Source: Rhizomicrobium sp. | Lineage (GTDB): Bacteria; Pseudomonadota; Alphaproteobacteria; Micropepsales; Micropepsaceae | NCBI GenBank assembly: GCA_037200385.1 | Contig: JBBCGL010000001.1 | Span: 930,001-994,000, forward strand | Reading direction: 5' to 3' | Length of the DNA stretch: 64,000 nucleotides | Shown here: positions 16,657-25,296 of the stretch, in pieces | Position numbering within the stretch: position 1 is the stretch's first letter | How the letters are laid out: each line of letters opens with the position of its first letter | Notes under the pieces: generated by a model | Databases searched by the model: none | Seen by the model: the letters and a program-made list of their open reading frames with translations, nothing else | Told to the model about the DNA's origin: nothing | Translations under genes and position numbers: made by a program

Positions 16657-17675
16657 GCGTTCTGTCCGATGGCGCTCATGAGTTCGGCCAGCCGCGCCTC
16701 GGCGGCGGCGGGATCGAACGCGTCCGGCACGCTGAGGAGCGAGAGCGCGTGTTCGGCGCGGCGCAAGCCCGCACCGTCCAGCACTTTCACCTCGGAAGCC
16801 ACTTCGCGCATCTCGTCCATCTTGCCGTTGCAGTGCAGGATCACGTCGCAGCCTGCAAACAGTGCAGCCTTTGTACGCACCGACAAGGGCCCGTCCAGCG
16901 CGTTCATGGAAAGATCGTCCGATATCAACAGGCCATCGAAGCCCATCTCGCCGCGAATCACGTCGCGGATGATTTTCGGGCTGGTTGTCGCAGGCCGCTG
17001 CGGATCCAGCGCCTCGTAAACCACATGCGCCGTCATCGCCATCGGGCAGGTGTTGAGGCTGCGGAAGGTCACGAAATCGGTGGCGCTGAGCTCCTCCGCC
17101 TCGGTCGCGACGCGCGGCAGGGCGAGATGCGAATCGGCCGTGGCGCGGCCATGACCCGGGATGTGCTTCATGATGGGCAGCACGCCGCCCTCCATCAGCC
17201 CCTCGATCTGCGCCCGCCCCAGATCGATGATCGCCGCCGGATCGCTCGCGAAGGCACGGTCGCCGATGACCGCGTCGGCGCCCTCGACGGGCACGTCCAG
17301 CAGCGGCAGGCAGTCGACATTGATGCCCAGTTCCGAAAGGTCGTGCGCGATCAGCCTTGCATTGAGGTAGACCGCCTCCAGCGCGACCTCGTGCTGCTCG
17401 GCATAGATCGCGCCGAACCGCGCCGCGGGCGGCCGCTCGCGCCAGCCGGGCGGCCGCAGCCGCGCCACGCGGCCGCCTTCCTGGTCGATCAGGACCGGGG
17501 CACGGGCATCACCGACCGTATCGCGCAAAGACTCAACGAGATCGCGGATTTGCGCCCGATCATGGATGTTCCGCGTGAAGAGGATGAAGCCCCAAGGCTG
17601 CACCTCGCGGAAGAAATCCCGCTCCTCCGCCGCCAGTGCCGTTCCGGCGCAGCCATAGATCGCGCGCGAGCGCAT
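16653..17675 (-). CDS. nagZ: beta-N-acetylhexosaminidase (GH3)
   Basis: 340 aa, the size of cytoplasmic NagZ. Conserved motifs: PWGFILFTRNIHDRAQIRDL, LIDQEGGRVARLRPP, the catalytic His loop KHIPGHGRATADSHL, and the nucleophile Asp in LISDDLSMNAL. NagZ removes GlcNAc from GlcNAc-anhydromuropeptides in cell-wall recycling. It lies between the SPOR protein and scpA and overlaps scpA by 4 bases, the order usual in alphaproteobacteria. Confidence 0.94.
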   Translation of the reverse strand: MRSRAIYGCAGTALAAEERDFFREVQPWGFILFTRNIHDRAQIRDLVESLRDTVGDARAPVLIDQEGGRVARLRPPGWRERPPAARFGAIYAEQHEVALEAVYLNARLIAHDLSELGINVDCLPLLDVPVEGADAVIGDRAFASDPAAIIDLGRAQIEGLMEGGVLPIMKHIPGHGRATADSHLALPRVATEAEELSATDFVTFRSLNTCPMAMTAHVVYEALDPQRPATTSPKIIRDVIRGEMGFDGLLISDDLSMNALDGPLSVRTKAALFAGCDVILHCNGKMDEMREVASEVKVLDGAGLRRAEHALSLLSVPDAFDPAAAEARLAELMSAIGQNA

Positions 17676-17713
17676 GCCCTACCCCCAGATCGCCGCTCTT
17701 GCTTCGGCTGCTG

Positions 17714-18526
17714 TCATTTCGACGGAATGCAGGCGCCACCCTCGGCCTTCAGCTTGTCGCACAAGGCCACCGCGCCGGCCTTGCTGGCGACGATGCGCAG
17801 GCGGAACCAAGTACCTTTTTCGCCGAGGTCGACCTGCTTCACATCGGTCGTCAGCCCGGCAACCCCGGGATGTTTGTGCTTGTAGGCCGTCCAGGCCGCA
17901 TCCGCGTCGGCCTGCGATTTGTAGGAGCCGATCTGCAGCAAGGCACTGCCGCCCGCCGACGACTCGGCCGGCGCCGCGGCCTCGACCGGCTTGGCCGCGG
18001 CGGGCTCCGGCTTGACTGGCACGGGTTTGCTCTCGACCGGGATCGGCTTGGTCTCGGCAACGGGCTTGGCGACGACCGGCGCAGGCTTGGGCGCCACGGC
18101 CTGCGGCTTCGCCGCCGCCTCCGGCTTGGGTACGACTGGCGGTGGCGCCGTCACGGGCGCGGCCACGACCGGCGGCGGCTTCAGCGCGTCGTTGGAGGGC
18201 GGCGGCGCGGTGTCGGCATTCGCCTCTTCGTCCGACGGCGCGTGCTGCTGATAGATCTTGAGCCCGGTATAGGGCGTCTGCGTGCCGCCGGCATCGGCCG
18301 GCGCGACCTTGGCGGGACCGGATTCGGCGGCGATGGTGCGCGGGATTTCGGCATGGCCCTGCTGCACGCCGCGCTGATAGGCGAGCCAGACCACGGCGCC
18401 GAACGCCGCCAGCACCAGAAGCGCGATGACGATCAGGAGCGGAAGGCGCGAGCCCTCGACGTCTTCCTCGTCTTCACCGCCATCGAAGACGCGCACGTCG
18501 TCCGAGCCGCGTTCGAAATTGGCCAT
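17714..18526 (-). CDS. SPOR domain cell-envelope protein
   Basis: 270 aa. There is a short acidic cytoplasmic N-terminus, one transmembrane helix at about 29-49 (LPLLIVIALLVLAAFGAVVWLAY), a long Ala/Pro/Lys-rich linker (about 75-185) and a C-terminal SPOR domain from about 190 (ALLQIGSYKSQADADAAWTAY ... GTWFRLRIV, in part). SPOR domains bind glycan strands stripped of stem peptides, mostly at the septum. The ATG at 18526 was chosen because it gives the normal short cytoplasmic tail. It is 38 bp upstream of nagZ in the same direction. Confidence 0.9.
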   Translation of the reverse strand: MANFERGSDDVRVFDGGEDEEDVEGSRLPLLIVIALLVLAAFGAVVWLAYQRGVQQGHAEIPRTIAAESGPAKVAPADAGGTQTPYTGLKIYQQHAPSDEEANADTAPPPSNDALKPPPVVAAPVTAPPPVVPKPEAAAKPQAVAPKPAPVVAKPVAETKPIPVESKPVPVKPEPAAAKPVEAAAPAESSAGGSALLQIGSYKSQADADAAWTAYKHKHPGVAGLTTDVKQVDLGEKGTWFRLRIVASKAGAVALCDKLKAEGGACIPSK

Positions 18527-18614
18527 CTGCCAAACGCTCCGATTCTCCTGATTCGCAATGTAGCACCGGCCTGCGGTCGAATCATGGCCTTCAGGTCCAC
18601 CGGGGCGGCGAAAC

Positions 18615-19808
18615 TCACAATACGACCTCCTTGCGGAAGACGCGGGCATATTCCGACAGGGCGTAGCGGTCGGTCATGCCTGCGATGTAATCGCGCACCA
18701 CGCCGCCGGTCACGGCGTCGCCCGGGCTGCCGCAAAGCCCCGCCCAATCCGCGGGCATTTTCCCCGGCTCGCTGCTGAAGGCCTCGAACAGTTCCGCCAC
18801 CACGGCCTTGGCGCGACCGACCGGCACCATGACGCGCGGATGGCGGTACATATGCGCGAAGAGGAAGCGCTTGATCGCGGCGACCTGCTCCGCCATCGCC
18901 GGCGAGAACGTCGCCAAGGCGCGGCCCTGGCTCCGCACCCCGGCCGCCGCGGTCAGCTGCGCCCCCGCGATGCACCGCCGCGTCTCCGCCAGCAGGTCGT
19001 TCACCAGCTGGCCGATCAGGGCGCGCACCAGTTCGCCGATGAAGCGCCCGAGCTCGAGGTCGCCGAAGCGCGCGCGCACCGCCGCGACGTGCGCCCCGGC
19101 CAGCGGCGCCGCCGCGAGATCGTCGATGCCGAACAGTTCGGCGCGCAAGCCGTCGTCGATATCGTGGTTCACATAGGCGATGTCGTCGGCCAGCGCCGCG
19201 ACCTGCGCCTCCAGCGACGGCCATTCGTGCAGGTCCAGCGGCCAGCGCGCGTCGAAGGACTGGATCGGTCCCGCCAGCGGCGGCTGGAGCGGCCCATTGT
19301 GCTTGACCAGCCCCTCCAGCGTCTCCCAGGTCAGGTTCAGCCCGTCGAATTCGGCATAGCGGTGCTCGAGCTTTGTCACCAGCCGCAGCGCATGCGCATT
19401 GTGATCGAAGCCGCCGATGCCTTGCGTCACCGCGCTCAGGGCGTCCTCGCCGGCATGGCCGAACGGCGTGTGGCCGAGATCATGGGCGAGCGCCAGCGTC
19501 TCGGCGAGGTCCTCGTCCAGCGCCAGCACCCGCGCCACGCTGCGCGCGATCTGCGCCACTTCCAGCGAATGCGTCAGCCGCGTGCGGTAATAGTCGCCCT
19601 CATGCTGCACGAAGACCTGCGTCTTGTGCTTGAGCCGGCGGAACGCCGCCGAATGGATGATCCGGTCGCGGTCGCGCTGGTAGCAGGTGCGCGTCGCGCT
19701 CTCGGGTTCGGCATGGAACCGGCCGCGACTCTCGGGCGGCCGCGTGGCATAGGCGGCGCGCGCCGCGGGCGGCTCGTAGAGAGGCGGAATCAGATGGCCG
19801 GACGGCAT
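18615..19808 (-). CDS. dgt: deoxyguanosinetriphosphate triphosphohydrolase-like protein (HD domain)
   Basis: 397 aa from the ATG at 19808. It is an HD-superfamily phosphohydrolase of the type-2 dGTPase group: CYQRDRDRIIHSAAFRRLKHKTQVF near 50-74, the metal His in TRLTHSLEVAQIAR, the HD pair in ALAHDLGHTPFGHAGE, and the late metal Asp in ADDIAYVNHDIDDG. Family members split dNTPs to nucleoside and triphosphate. It heads the dgt / SPOR / nagZ / scpA / scpB block. In many relatives argS sits between dgt and the SPOR gene; here that interval is only 88 bp. Confidence 0.92.
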   Translation of the reverse strand: MPSGHLIPPLYEPPAARAAYATRPPESRGRFHAEPESATRTCYQRDRDRIIHSAAFRRLKHKTQVFVQHEGDYYRTRLTHSLEVAQIARSVARVLALDEDLAETLALAHDLGHTPFGHAGEDALSAVTQGIGGFDHNAHALRLVTKLEHRYAEFDGLNLTWETLEGLVKHNGPLQPPLAGPIQSFDARWPLDLHEWPSLEAQVAALADDIAYVNHDIDDGLRAELFGIDDLAAAPLAGAHVAAVRARFGDLELGRFIGELVRALIGQLVNDLLAETRRCIAGAQLTAAAGVRSQGRALATFSPAMAEQVAAIKRFLFAHMYRHPRVMVPVGRAKAVVAELFEAFSSEPGKMPADWAGLCGSPGDAVTGGVVRDYIAGMTDRYALSEYARVFRKEVVL

Positions 19809-19912
19809 GATGTCGAATACCTTCGACGAAAAGATACACGACATCGATGTGACAAGCTCAAGGCTTCTCACGGCAAAGCCGCAAGCCGTTCAACCGGCAG
19901 ATCGCCGGGATA

Positions 19913-20356
19913 TCAGCCGCCCGCGCCCGGCTTTCCCGTGCCGCTCAGCATGCCGCACATCCCCTTGAGGACGTCGACTCCGATGACCGCTTGGCCGAAG
20001 CCGATCTGGAACGTGGCCGACGCCTTGCTGCCATGGACGCCCAAGGGTTCCACGATGATGTTCAGGCTGGTCTGCTTGCCTTCGGAGCCCGCGACGTCTT
20101 GGGAGGCCGAAATCGTCCCCAGTTCGCGGTCGGCCTGGTTGATGCGCCATCCGTCTTTCAAGACATAGATGTTGAGCCGCTTGAACGTATCGAGCGGCGG
20201 CGTGTCGGGGAATTCGTCCTCCGCCGAATAGGTACGGCTCGAGAAGAAGCTGCCTTTTTCCGTCGCGCCCGCCATGCAGGCGGCATCGTCCGCGAGGGCT
20301 GCCGAGCAGTAAAAGAGTGCAGATATCGCAAATACAAACACGCCCGAATTCTTCAT
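19913..20356 (-). CDS. exported protein of unknown function
   Basis: 147 aa from the ATG at 20356, which has GGGGAGAAATAAT upstream. A signal peptide (MKNSGVFVFAISALFYCSAALA) is followed by a mature domain of about 125 residues with Cys near the start (DDAACMAG) and end (LKGMCGML), possibly bridged. Strand-rich segments (LNIYVLKDGWRINQ; TSLNIIVEPLG; SATFQIGFGQAVIGVDV) suggest a beta fold. No family recognised. It is divergent from the Fe-S carrier gene. Confidence 0.65.
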   Translation of the reverse strand: MKNSGVFVFAISALFYCSAALADDAACMAGATEKGSFFSSRTYSAEDEFPDTPPLDTFKRLNIYVLKDGWRINQADRELGTISASQDVAGSEGKQTSLNIIVEPLGVHGSKASATFQIGFGQAVIGVDVLKGMCGMLSGTGKPGAGG

Positions 20357-20496
20357 ATTATTTCTCCCCGTCAAGGACAGGGTACCGCATGTCGCGGAAT
20401 CGCTCAAATACCCGATGGATATTCCCGCGCCGCGGCCGCTTTCGCGACCCCGCCGGCCTCCTTCCAAACCGGCGGTTTCGACCCTATATATTGTCC

Positions 20497-20838
20497 ATGA
20501 CCATCGAAACCGCCCTGCCCGTCACCGTCTCCCCGCGCGCCGCCAAGCGCATCGCGGAGATCCTGAAGTCGGAACCCGCGCCCGCCATGCTGCGTCTCGC
20601 GGTGACCGGCGGCGGCTGCTCGGGCTTCCAATACAATTTCGCGCTCGACGACCAGCGCATGGACGACGATCTCGTGGTGGAGCGCGACGGCGCCACCGTG
20701 CTGATCGACCCGGTCAGCCTCGACTTCCTCAAGGGGGCCGAGATCGACTTCTCCAACGACCTGATCGGCGCCGCGTTCAAGGTGAACAACCCGAACGCCC
20801 AGTCTTCCTGCGGCTGCGGCACCAGCTTTTCGGTCTGA
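20497..20838 (+). CDS. erpA: A-type iron-sulfur cluster carrier (IscA/ErpA family)
   Basis: 113 aa. It has the HesB/IscA fold with the three conserved cysteines: Cys41 in GGGCSGFQY and Cys105/Cys107 in SSCGCGTSFSV. VTVSPRAAKRI opens the domain and VLIDPVSLDFLKGAEIDF is the usual dimer region. A-type carriers accept and deliver Fe-S clusters to apoproteins. The symbol erpA is a best guess within the family, since IscA, SufA and ErpA are hard to separate without a tree and no isc/suf genes are next to it. It is monocistronic. Confidence 0.88.
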   Translation: MTIETALPVTVSPRAAKRIAEILKSEPAPAMLRLAVTGGGCSGFQYNFALDDQRMDDDLVVERDGATVLIDPVSLDFLKGAEIDFSNDLIGAAFKVNNPNAQSSCGCGTSFSV

Positions 20839-20857
20839 AAATAAAGTTGCGGGACCC

Positions 20858-20889
20858 TCTTGAACCGAGTCGGTCCGAGACCCATTTCC
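20858..20889 (+). repeat. upstream element, copy A (before xthA)
   Basis: This 32-bp sequence begins TCTTGAACCGAGTCGGTC and ends ACCCATTTCC. It is identical at 29 of 32 positions to the reverse complement of 39763-39794. It ends 116 bases before the xthA ATG, and an octamer TCTAGACT follows at 20968-20975, 30 bases before that ATG. Copy B shows the same order and spacing before an unrelated gene. Confidence 0.8.
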
Positions 20890-21005
20890 CGTAAATTCCC
20901 ACAGGTGTAGGCACTCCGCCGCGGCTCCGCGAGAAGTCGCGGTATTGCTGCTTTCGTGCGGTTTGCTTCTAGACTGCATCCGAACCCGCGAGAAAAATTT
21001 CCGCC

Positions 21006-21788
21006 ATGAAGATCGCCACCTGGAACGTCAACTCCATCCGCTCGCGGCTCGACGCGGCGCTGGCCTATCTCAAGGAGTCCTCGCCCGACGTGCTCTGCCT
21101 GCAGGAGCTCAAATGCCAGGACGAGCAGTTCCCGCGCGAGCCCTTCGAGGCGCTCGGCTACAACTGCGCCGTCCACGGCCAGAAGAGCTATAATGGCGTC
21201 GCGATCCTCTCCAAGCGTCCGATGGAGGACGTCACGCCGCGCCTGCCCGGCGACGATGCGGACAACCATTCGCGCTACATGGAGGCGCTGATCCCCGGCG
21301 CCCGCGGCGTGGTGCGCGTCGGCTGCCTCTACGCCCCCAACGGCAACCCGATCGGTACCGAGAAGTTCAGCTACAAGCTCGCCTGGCACGAAAGGCTGAA
21401 CAAGCGCGCCAAGGCGCTGCTGGCCGACGAGGAGGCCGTGGCGCTGCTGGGCGACTACAACATCATTCCCATGCCGGAGGACTGCAAGGATCCCAAGAGC
21501 TGGATCAAGGACGCGCTCTACCAGCCGGAGTCGCGCGCCGCGTTCCGCCGCCTCGCCCATCTCGGCTATACCGACGCCTTCCGCGCCTGCAACGCCGAGC
21601 CACATCAGTACACCTTCTGGGATTACTTCGCGGGCTCCTTCGAGCGCAACAACGGCATCCGCATCGACCACATCATGCTGAGCCCGCAGGCCGCCGACAC
21701 GCTGAAGACCTGCGTGATCGACAAATTCGTCCGCGAGCGCGAAAAGCCGTCCGACCACACGCCGATCTGGTGCGAGCTGGACATCTAG
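21006..21788 (+). CDS. xthA: exodeoxyribonuclease III
   Basis: 260 aa, full length. It shows the endonuclease/exonuclease/phosphatase signature set: MKIATWNVNSIRSRL, LQELKCQDEQFP, NGVAILSK, GDYNIIP, RIDHIMLSPQA and the closing SDHTPIW. It is the AP endonuclease and 3' repair exonuclease of base excision repair, acting in the cytoplasm on abasic sites. A 32-bp element shared with one other promoter region of this window lies upstream, so regulation may be specific. Confidence 0.95.
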   Translation: MKIATWNVNSIRSRLDAALAYLKESSPDVLCLQELKCQDEQFPREPFEALGYNCAVHGQKSYNGVAILSKRPMEDVTPRLPGDDADNHSRYMEALIPGARGVVRVGCLYAPNGNPIGTEKFSYKLAWHERLNKRAKALLADEEAVALLGDYNIIPMPEDCKDPKSWIKDALYQPESRAAFRRLAHLGYTDAFRACNAEPHQYTFWDYFAGSFERNNGIRIDHIMLSPQAADTLKTCVIDKFVREREKPSDHTPIWCELDI

Positions 21789-21806
21789 CAGCGCCGCACG
21801 ACCTTT

Positions 21807-21942
21807 CCTCCCCCGTTGTTACGGGGGAGGTGGCTCGGCGCGCAGCGCCGAGACGGAGGGGGCCGACTCCGAACGTCCAGCCGCCCTCCTCCATCACATC
21901 GCTTCGCGATGCGGTCCCCCTCCCCCGTGACAACGGGGGAGG
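21807..21942. repeat. paired palindromic intergenic element (CTCCCCCGT type)
   Basis: Two hairpins, each with a perfect 10-bp stem CCTCCCCCGT / ACGGGGGAGG and a four-base loop (TGTT at 21817-21820, GACA at 21929-21932), flank a 90-bp core that includes GGCTCGGCGCGCAGCGCCGA. The unit fills the space between the convergent xthA and thiolase genes. A degenerate relative occurs at 14251-14268. It may act as a transcript-end stabiliser. Confidence 0.75.
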
Positions 21943-21952
21943 AAAACGCAGC

Positions 21953-23194
21953 TCAATTCACCCGCTCGATGATGATTGCGGGCGCCATGCCGCCGCCGGC
22001 GCACATCGTGATCAGGCCGCGCTTGAGGTCGCGGCGCTCGAGCTCATCGAGCATCGTGCCGATCAGCATCGAGCCGGTGGCGCCGATCGGATGGCCGAGC
22101 GCCATCGCGCCGCCGTTCACGTTGACCTTGTCGCGGTCGAGCTTGAGGTCGCGGATGAACTTCTCCGCCACCACGGCGAAGGCTTCGTTGATCTCGAACA
22201 GGTCGATGTCGTCCAGCGTCAGGCCGGCGCGCGCCAGCACGCGGCGCGTCGCGGGCACCGGCGCGTTGAGCATCAACGTCGGACAGTCGCCCTGGTTAGC
22301 GGTCGCCACGACGCGGGCGCGGGGCTTGAGGCCATGCGCCTTCGCGTAATCGGGCGACGCCAGCAGCAGCGCCGCCGCACCGTCGACCACGCCGGAGGAA
22401 TTGCCGGCATGATGGATGTGGTTGATCTTCAGCTCGGGATATTTCTGCAAGATCAGGCTGCGGAAGGTCAGCCCGTCGCCGTTGAGCGGCACGTCGGCGA
22501 GCTGCTCGAAGGACGGCTTCAGCGCCGCCAAGCCTTCGGCGGTGGTCTGCGGGCGTGGAAATTCCTCATGGTCGAGCGCGACCGTGCCGTCCTCGTTGTA
22601 AACGGTCACCAAGCTCTTCTTGAAGTGCCCGCCGGCGATCGCCGCCGCGGCACGCTTCTGGCTTTCCAGCGCCAGCGCATCGACGTCGGCGCGGCTGATG
22701 CCTTCCATGGTCGCAATGGCGTCGGCGCAGATGCCCTGATTGGTCTGGGGATGCAGCCCGCGCAGATGCAGATTGCCCATGTCGAACAGCGGCGGACCGT
22801 CTTCCGCGCTGCGGCGGTTGGGCATCGACATCATCTCGGTGCCGCCGGCCACCACCAGATCGGCCATCCCGGCCATGATGGTCGAGGCCGCGAGGTTCAC
22901 CGAGGTGATGCCCGAACCGCAGAAGCGGTCCAGCGTCACGCCGCTGCTGCGCATGTCGTAACCGGCATCGAGCGCCGACATCCGGCCGAGATCGCAGCTC
23001 TGCGGCCCGCGCTGCGAGCTGGTGCCCCAGATCACGTCGTCGACCTCCGCCGTGTCGATGCCGTTGCGCTCCGCCAGCGCCTTGAGGACCGTCGAGCCCA
23101 GGCGCTGCGGATGGATCTGGGACAGCGCGCCCTTGGGATATTTGCCGACGCCGCGCGGCGTGCGGACGGCGTCGATGATGTATGCGTCGGTCAT
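21953..23194 (-). CDS. acetyl-CoA C-acyltransferase (thiolase)
   Basis: 413 aa. It has a complete thiolase: nucleophile Cys92 in LDRFCGSGITS, NEAFAVVAEKF, the His of GHPIGATGSML, and the second Cys in MCAGGGMAPA. The long loop with GTEMMSMPNRR is typical of degradative (beta-oxidation) thiolases, so 3-ketoacyl-CoA cleavage is more likely than acetoacetyl-CoA synthesis, although this is inference. It is followed on the same strand (upstream end) by no partner; its neighbour, a histidine phosphatase, is 43 bp upstream and may share a transcript. Confidence 0.9.
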   Translation of the reverse strand: MTDAYIIDAVRTPRGVGKYPKGALSQIHPQRLGSTVLKALAERNGIDTAEVDDVIWGTSSQRGPQSCDLGRMSALDAGYDMRSSGVTLDRFCGSGITSVNLAASTIMAGMADLVVAGGTEMMSMPNRRSAEDGPPLFDMGNLHLRGLHPQTNQGICADAIATMEGISRADVDALALESQKRAAAAIAGGHFKKSLVTVYNEDGTVALDHEEFPRPQTTAEGLAALKPSFEQLADVPLNGDGLTFRSLILQKYPELKINHIHHAGNSSGVVDGAAALLLASPDYAKAHGLKPRARVVATANQGDCPTLMLNAPVPATRRVLARAGLTLDDIDLFEINEAFAVVAEKFIRDLKLDRDKVNVNGGAMALGHPIGATGSMLIGTMLDELERRDLKRGLITMCAGGGMAPAIIIERVN

Positions 23195-23237
23195 GTTGGT
23201 TTCCTTCCGGTGTCGTTTCTCGTTGTCGTCTGTGACG

Positions 23238-23972
23238 TCAGCGCAACTCTTCCGTCGCGTTGCGCTCGAAGATCGCTTCCAGGCTGGTCAGGTTCATCCC
23301 GTGCTTGAGCCAGTTGTACGGCGTCAGGTTCACCGATTTGATCATCGCGCGCGCGACCGCGCCATCGGCATCGAGGTCGAAGTCCAGCACGTTGATGCAG
23401 CCGGTGTCCTGCTCGAAGGCGCCCATTGCCGCGAGGCCCGCGCCGCAGGCCCAGCTCAGCACCAGCCGGTTGATCCCCTCATGCGCCACGACCAGCATCG
23501 TATGCCAGCCCGGCGCCTTCAGCAGCCGCGTCAGCACTGCGACGGCACGGCCCTGCGCCGCGGCATAGGCCTCGGCGCCGTCGGGCGTGGCCGCGTCCGG
23601 CGCGCCCGCGGCGGAGAAGCGCTGCTTCATCCGCTCGATGAGCTCCTCGCGGCTCTGGGGCGGCGGGTTCATCGGGCCGCCGACGATCTCGACCAGGCCC
23701 GCGTCGATCTCGAGCGGCGGCGGGCTCTTCTGCGCCGCCAGCACATGGGAAGCCGTCTCATGGGTGCGCGGATAGCCCGAGCAGACCGCCCGATCGAATG
23801 CGACATGGCTGAGCGCGGCGCCGGCCGCCTCGGCCTGCAGCCGGCCGCGTTTGGTGAGCGGCACGATGTTGATCGCGCCTTCGCTCACCACATGCCTGGC
23901 GAGGTAGTCCACATGCCCGTGCCGCATCAGATAGATGCGGCGGCGGGATTTGGTGTCCGGGAGATAGGTCAT
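23238..23972 (-). CDS. histidine phosphatase family protein
   Basis: 244 aa from the ATG at 23972. The catalytic RHG is at 17-19 (YLMRHGHVDY), followed by LTKRGRLQAEAAG and YPRTHETA, and the second His in LVVAHEGINRLVL. This is the phosphoglycerate mutase-like fold. Length and motifs do not single out a substrate; phosphosugar, ribazole-phosphate or regulatory phosphatases are all possible. It sits between a thiolase and a CoA-transferase family gene, all on the minus strand. Confidence 0.85.
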   Translation of the reverse strand: MTYLPDTKSRRRIYLMRHGHVDYLARHVVSEGAINIVPLTKRGRLQAEAAGAALSHVAFDRAVCSGYPRTHETASHVLAAQKSPPPLEIDAGLVEIVGGPMNPPPQSREELIERMKQRFSAAGAPDAATPDGAEAYAAAQGRAVAVLTRLLKAPGWHTMLVVAHEGINRLVLSWACGAGLAAMGAFEQDTGCINVLDFDLDADGAVARAMIKSVNLTPYNWLKHGMNLTSLEAIFERNATEELR

Positions 23973-23993
23973 ACCGTACGTGTCACCACTCTC

Positions 23994-24092
23994 GTCATGC
24001 TGAGGTGCTTCGCCGACGGCGAAGCCTCGAAGCACGCACTTTCGGCGCCGTCATCCTTCGAGGCCCGGCCTCGCCGGGCACCTCAGGATGAC
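23994..24092. repeat. paired GTCAT-type palindromic repeat
   Basis: Two facing units: one starting GTCATGCTGAGGTGC with a hairpin around TTCGCCGACGGCGAA, and one starting GTCATCCTTCGAGGC and ending CACCTCAGGATGAC. The outer ends are inverted copies of each other. It lies between the phosphatase and CoA-transferase genes. Confidence 0.75.
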
Positions 24093-24101
24093 GACATCAA
24101 A

Positions 24102-25220
24102 TCAAATCGCACCCGCGCTTTGCAGTTTCGCGACATCCTCGCCCGAGAAGCCCCAGGCCGCCAGCGCCGCCGCGTTGTCGGCGCCTTCGGGCGGCCCCTG
24201 CACCTGCGGCACGGTGCGCGAGAAGCGCGGCGCCGGCGCCGGCTGCGTCACGCCGCCGATCTCGACGAAGGTCCGGCGCGCCACGTTGTGCGGATGCTTC
24301 GGTGCTTCGCCCAGCGACAGCACCGGTGCGTAGCACACGTCGGAGCCCAGCATGATCGCGTCCCACTCGTCGCGCGTTTTGGTCCTGATGACCGCGGCGA
24401 GCTTGTCGCTGAGCGCCGGCCAGGCATTGCGATCCATCTGTGCCGCGAAGGCCGGATCGTCGATCCCGGTCTTCTCGAGCAGCTCTTTGTAGAATTGCGG
24501 CTCGATCGAGCCGAGCGCGACGTACTTGCCGTCCTTGGTCTCATAGGTGTCGTAGAAATGCGCCCCGCTGTCGAGCAGGTTCACGCCGCGCTCGTCCTTC
24601 CACATGCCCATGGCGTTCATGCCGTAGAACATCGCCATCAGCGACGCCGCGCCGTCGGTCATCGCGGTGTCGACGACCTGGCCCTTGCCGGACGTCTTCG
24701 CTTCGAGGATGCCGCACACCACGCCGAAGGCGAGGTAGAGCGCGCCGCCGCCGAAATCGCCGACCAGGTTGAGCGGCGGCACCGGCTTCTTGCCGGCATT
24801 GCCCATGCCATGCAGCGCGCCGGTCAGCGCGATGTAGTTGATGTCGTGCCCCGCCGCCATCGCCAGCGGCCCGGTCTGGCCCCAGCCGGTCATCCGGCCA
24901 TAGACGAGCTTGGGATTGCGCTTGAGACACACATCGGGACCCACGCCGTTGCGTTCCATCACGCCGGGACGGAAGCCTTCGATCAGGGCATCGGCCTTGT
25001 CGATCAGCTTGAGCGCCGCCTCGACGCCTTCCGGCTTTTTCAGGTCGAGCGCGACCGCCTTGCGGCCCCGATAGGTGACCTCGGTCTTGGCCGGTGAGCG
25101 CCCGCCCTTGCGGTCGATCCGGATGACGTCCGCCCCCATGTCGGACAGCAGCATGGCCGCGAAAGGCCCCGGTCCGATCCCGGCAAATTCCACCACCCGA
25201 ACACCCTTCAGGGGACCCAT
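24102..25220 (-). CDS. CaiB/BaiF CoA-transferase family protein (alpha-methylacyl-CoA racemase-like)
   Basis: 372 aa from the ATG at 25220, which has GAGGG six bases upstream; a second ATG at 25232 is less well placed. It opens with the family motif [31 protein letters not shown], and [15 protein letters not shown] is the segment that carries the active-site His-Asp region of alpha-methylacyl-CoA racemase. Racemisation of 2-methylacyl-CoA in branched-chain fat oxidation is the best reading; a true class III CoA-transferase is possible. It lies on the same strand as the thiolase and phosphatase genes, consistent with a fatty-acid degradation block. Confidence 0.87.
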   Translation of the reverse strand: MGPLKGVRVVEFAGIGPGPFAAMLLSDMGADVIRIDRKGGRSPAKTEVTYRGRKAVALDLKKPEGVEAALKLIDKADALIEGFRPGVMERNGVGPDVCLKRNPKLVYGRMTGWGQTGPLAMAAGHDINYIALTGALHGMGNAGKKPVPPLNLVGDFGGGALYLAFGVVCGILEAKTSGKGQVVDTAMTDGAASLMAMFYGMNAMGMWKDERGVNLLDSGAHFYDTYETKDGKYVALGSIEPQFYKELLEKTGIDDPAFAAQMDRNAWPALSDKLAAVIRTKTRDEWDAIMLGSDVCYAPVLSLGEAPKHPHNVARRTFVEIGGVTQPAPAPRFSRTVPQVQGPPEGADNAAALAAWGFSGEDVAKLQSAGAI

Positions 25221-25296
25221 GAAAACCCTCATCGCAATTGCGCCGCATTTCCCTCTTAGCTGGCCGAAGATGACAGGACAACAGAAGGCAAAAGGC

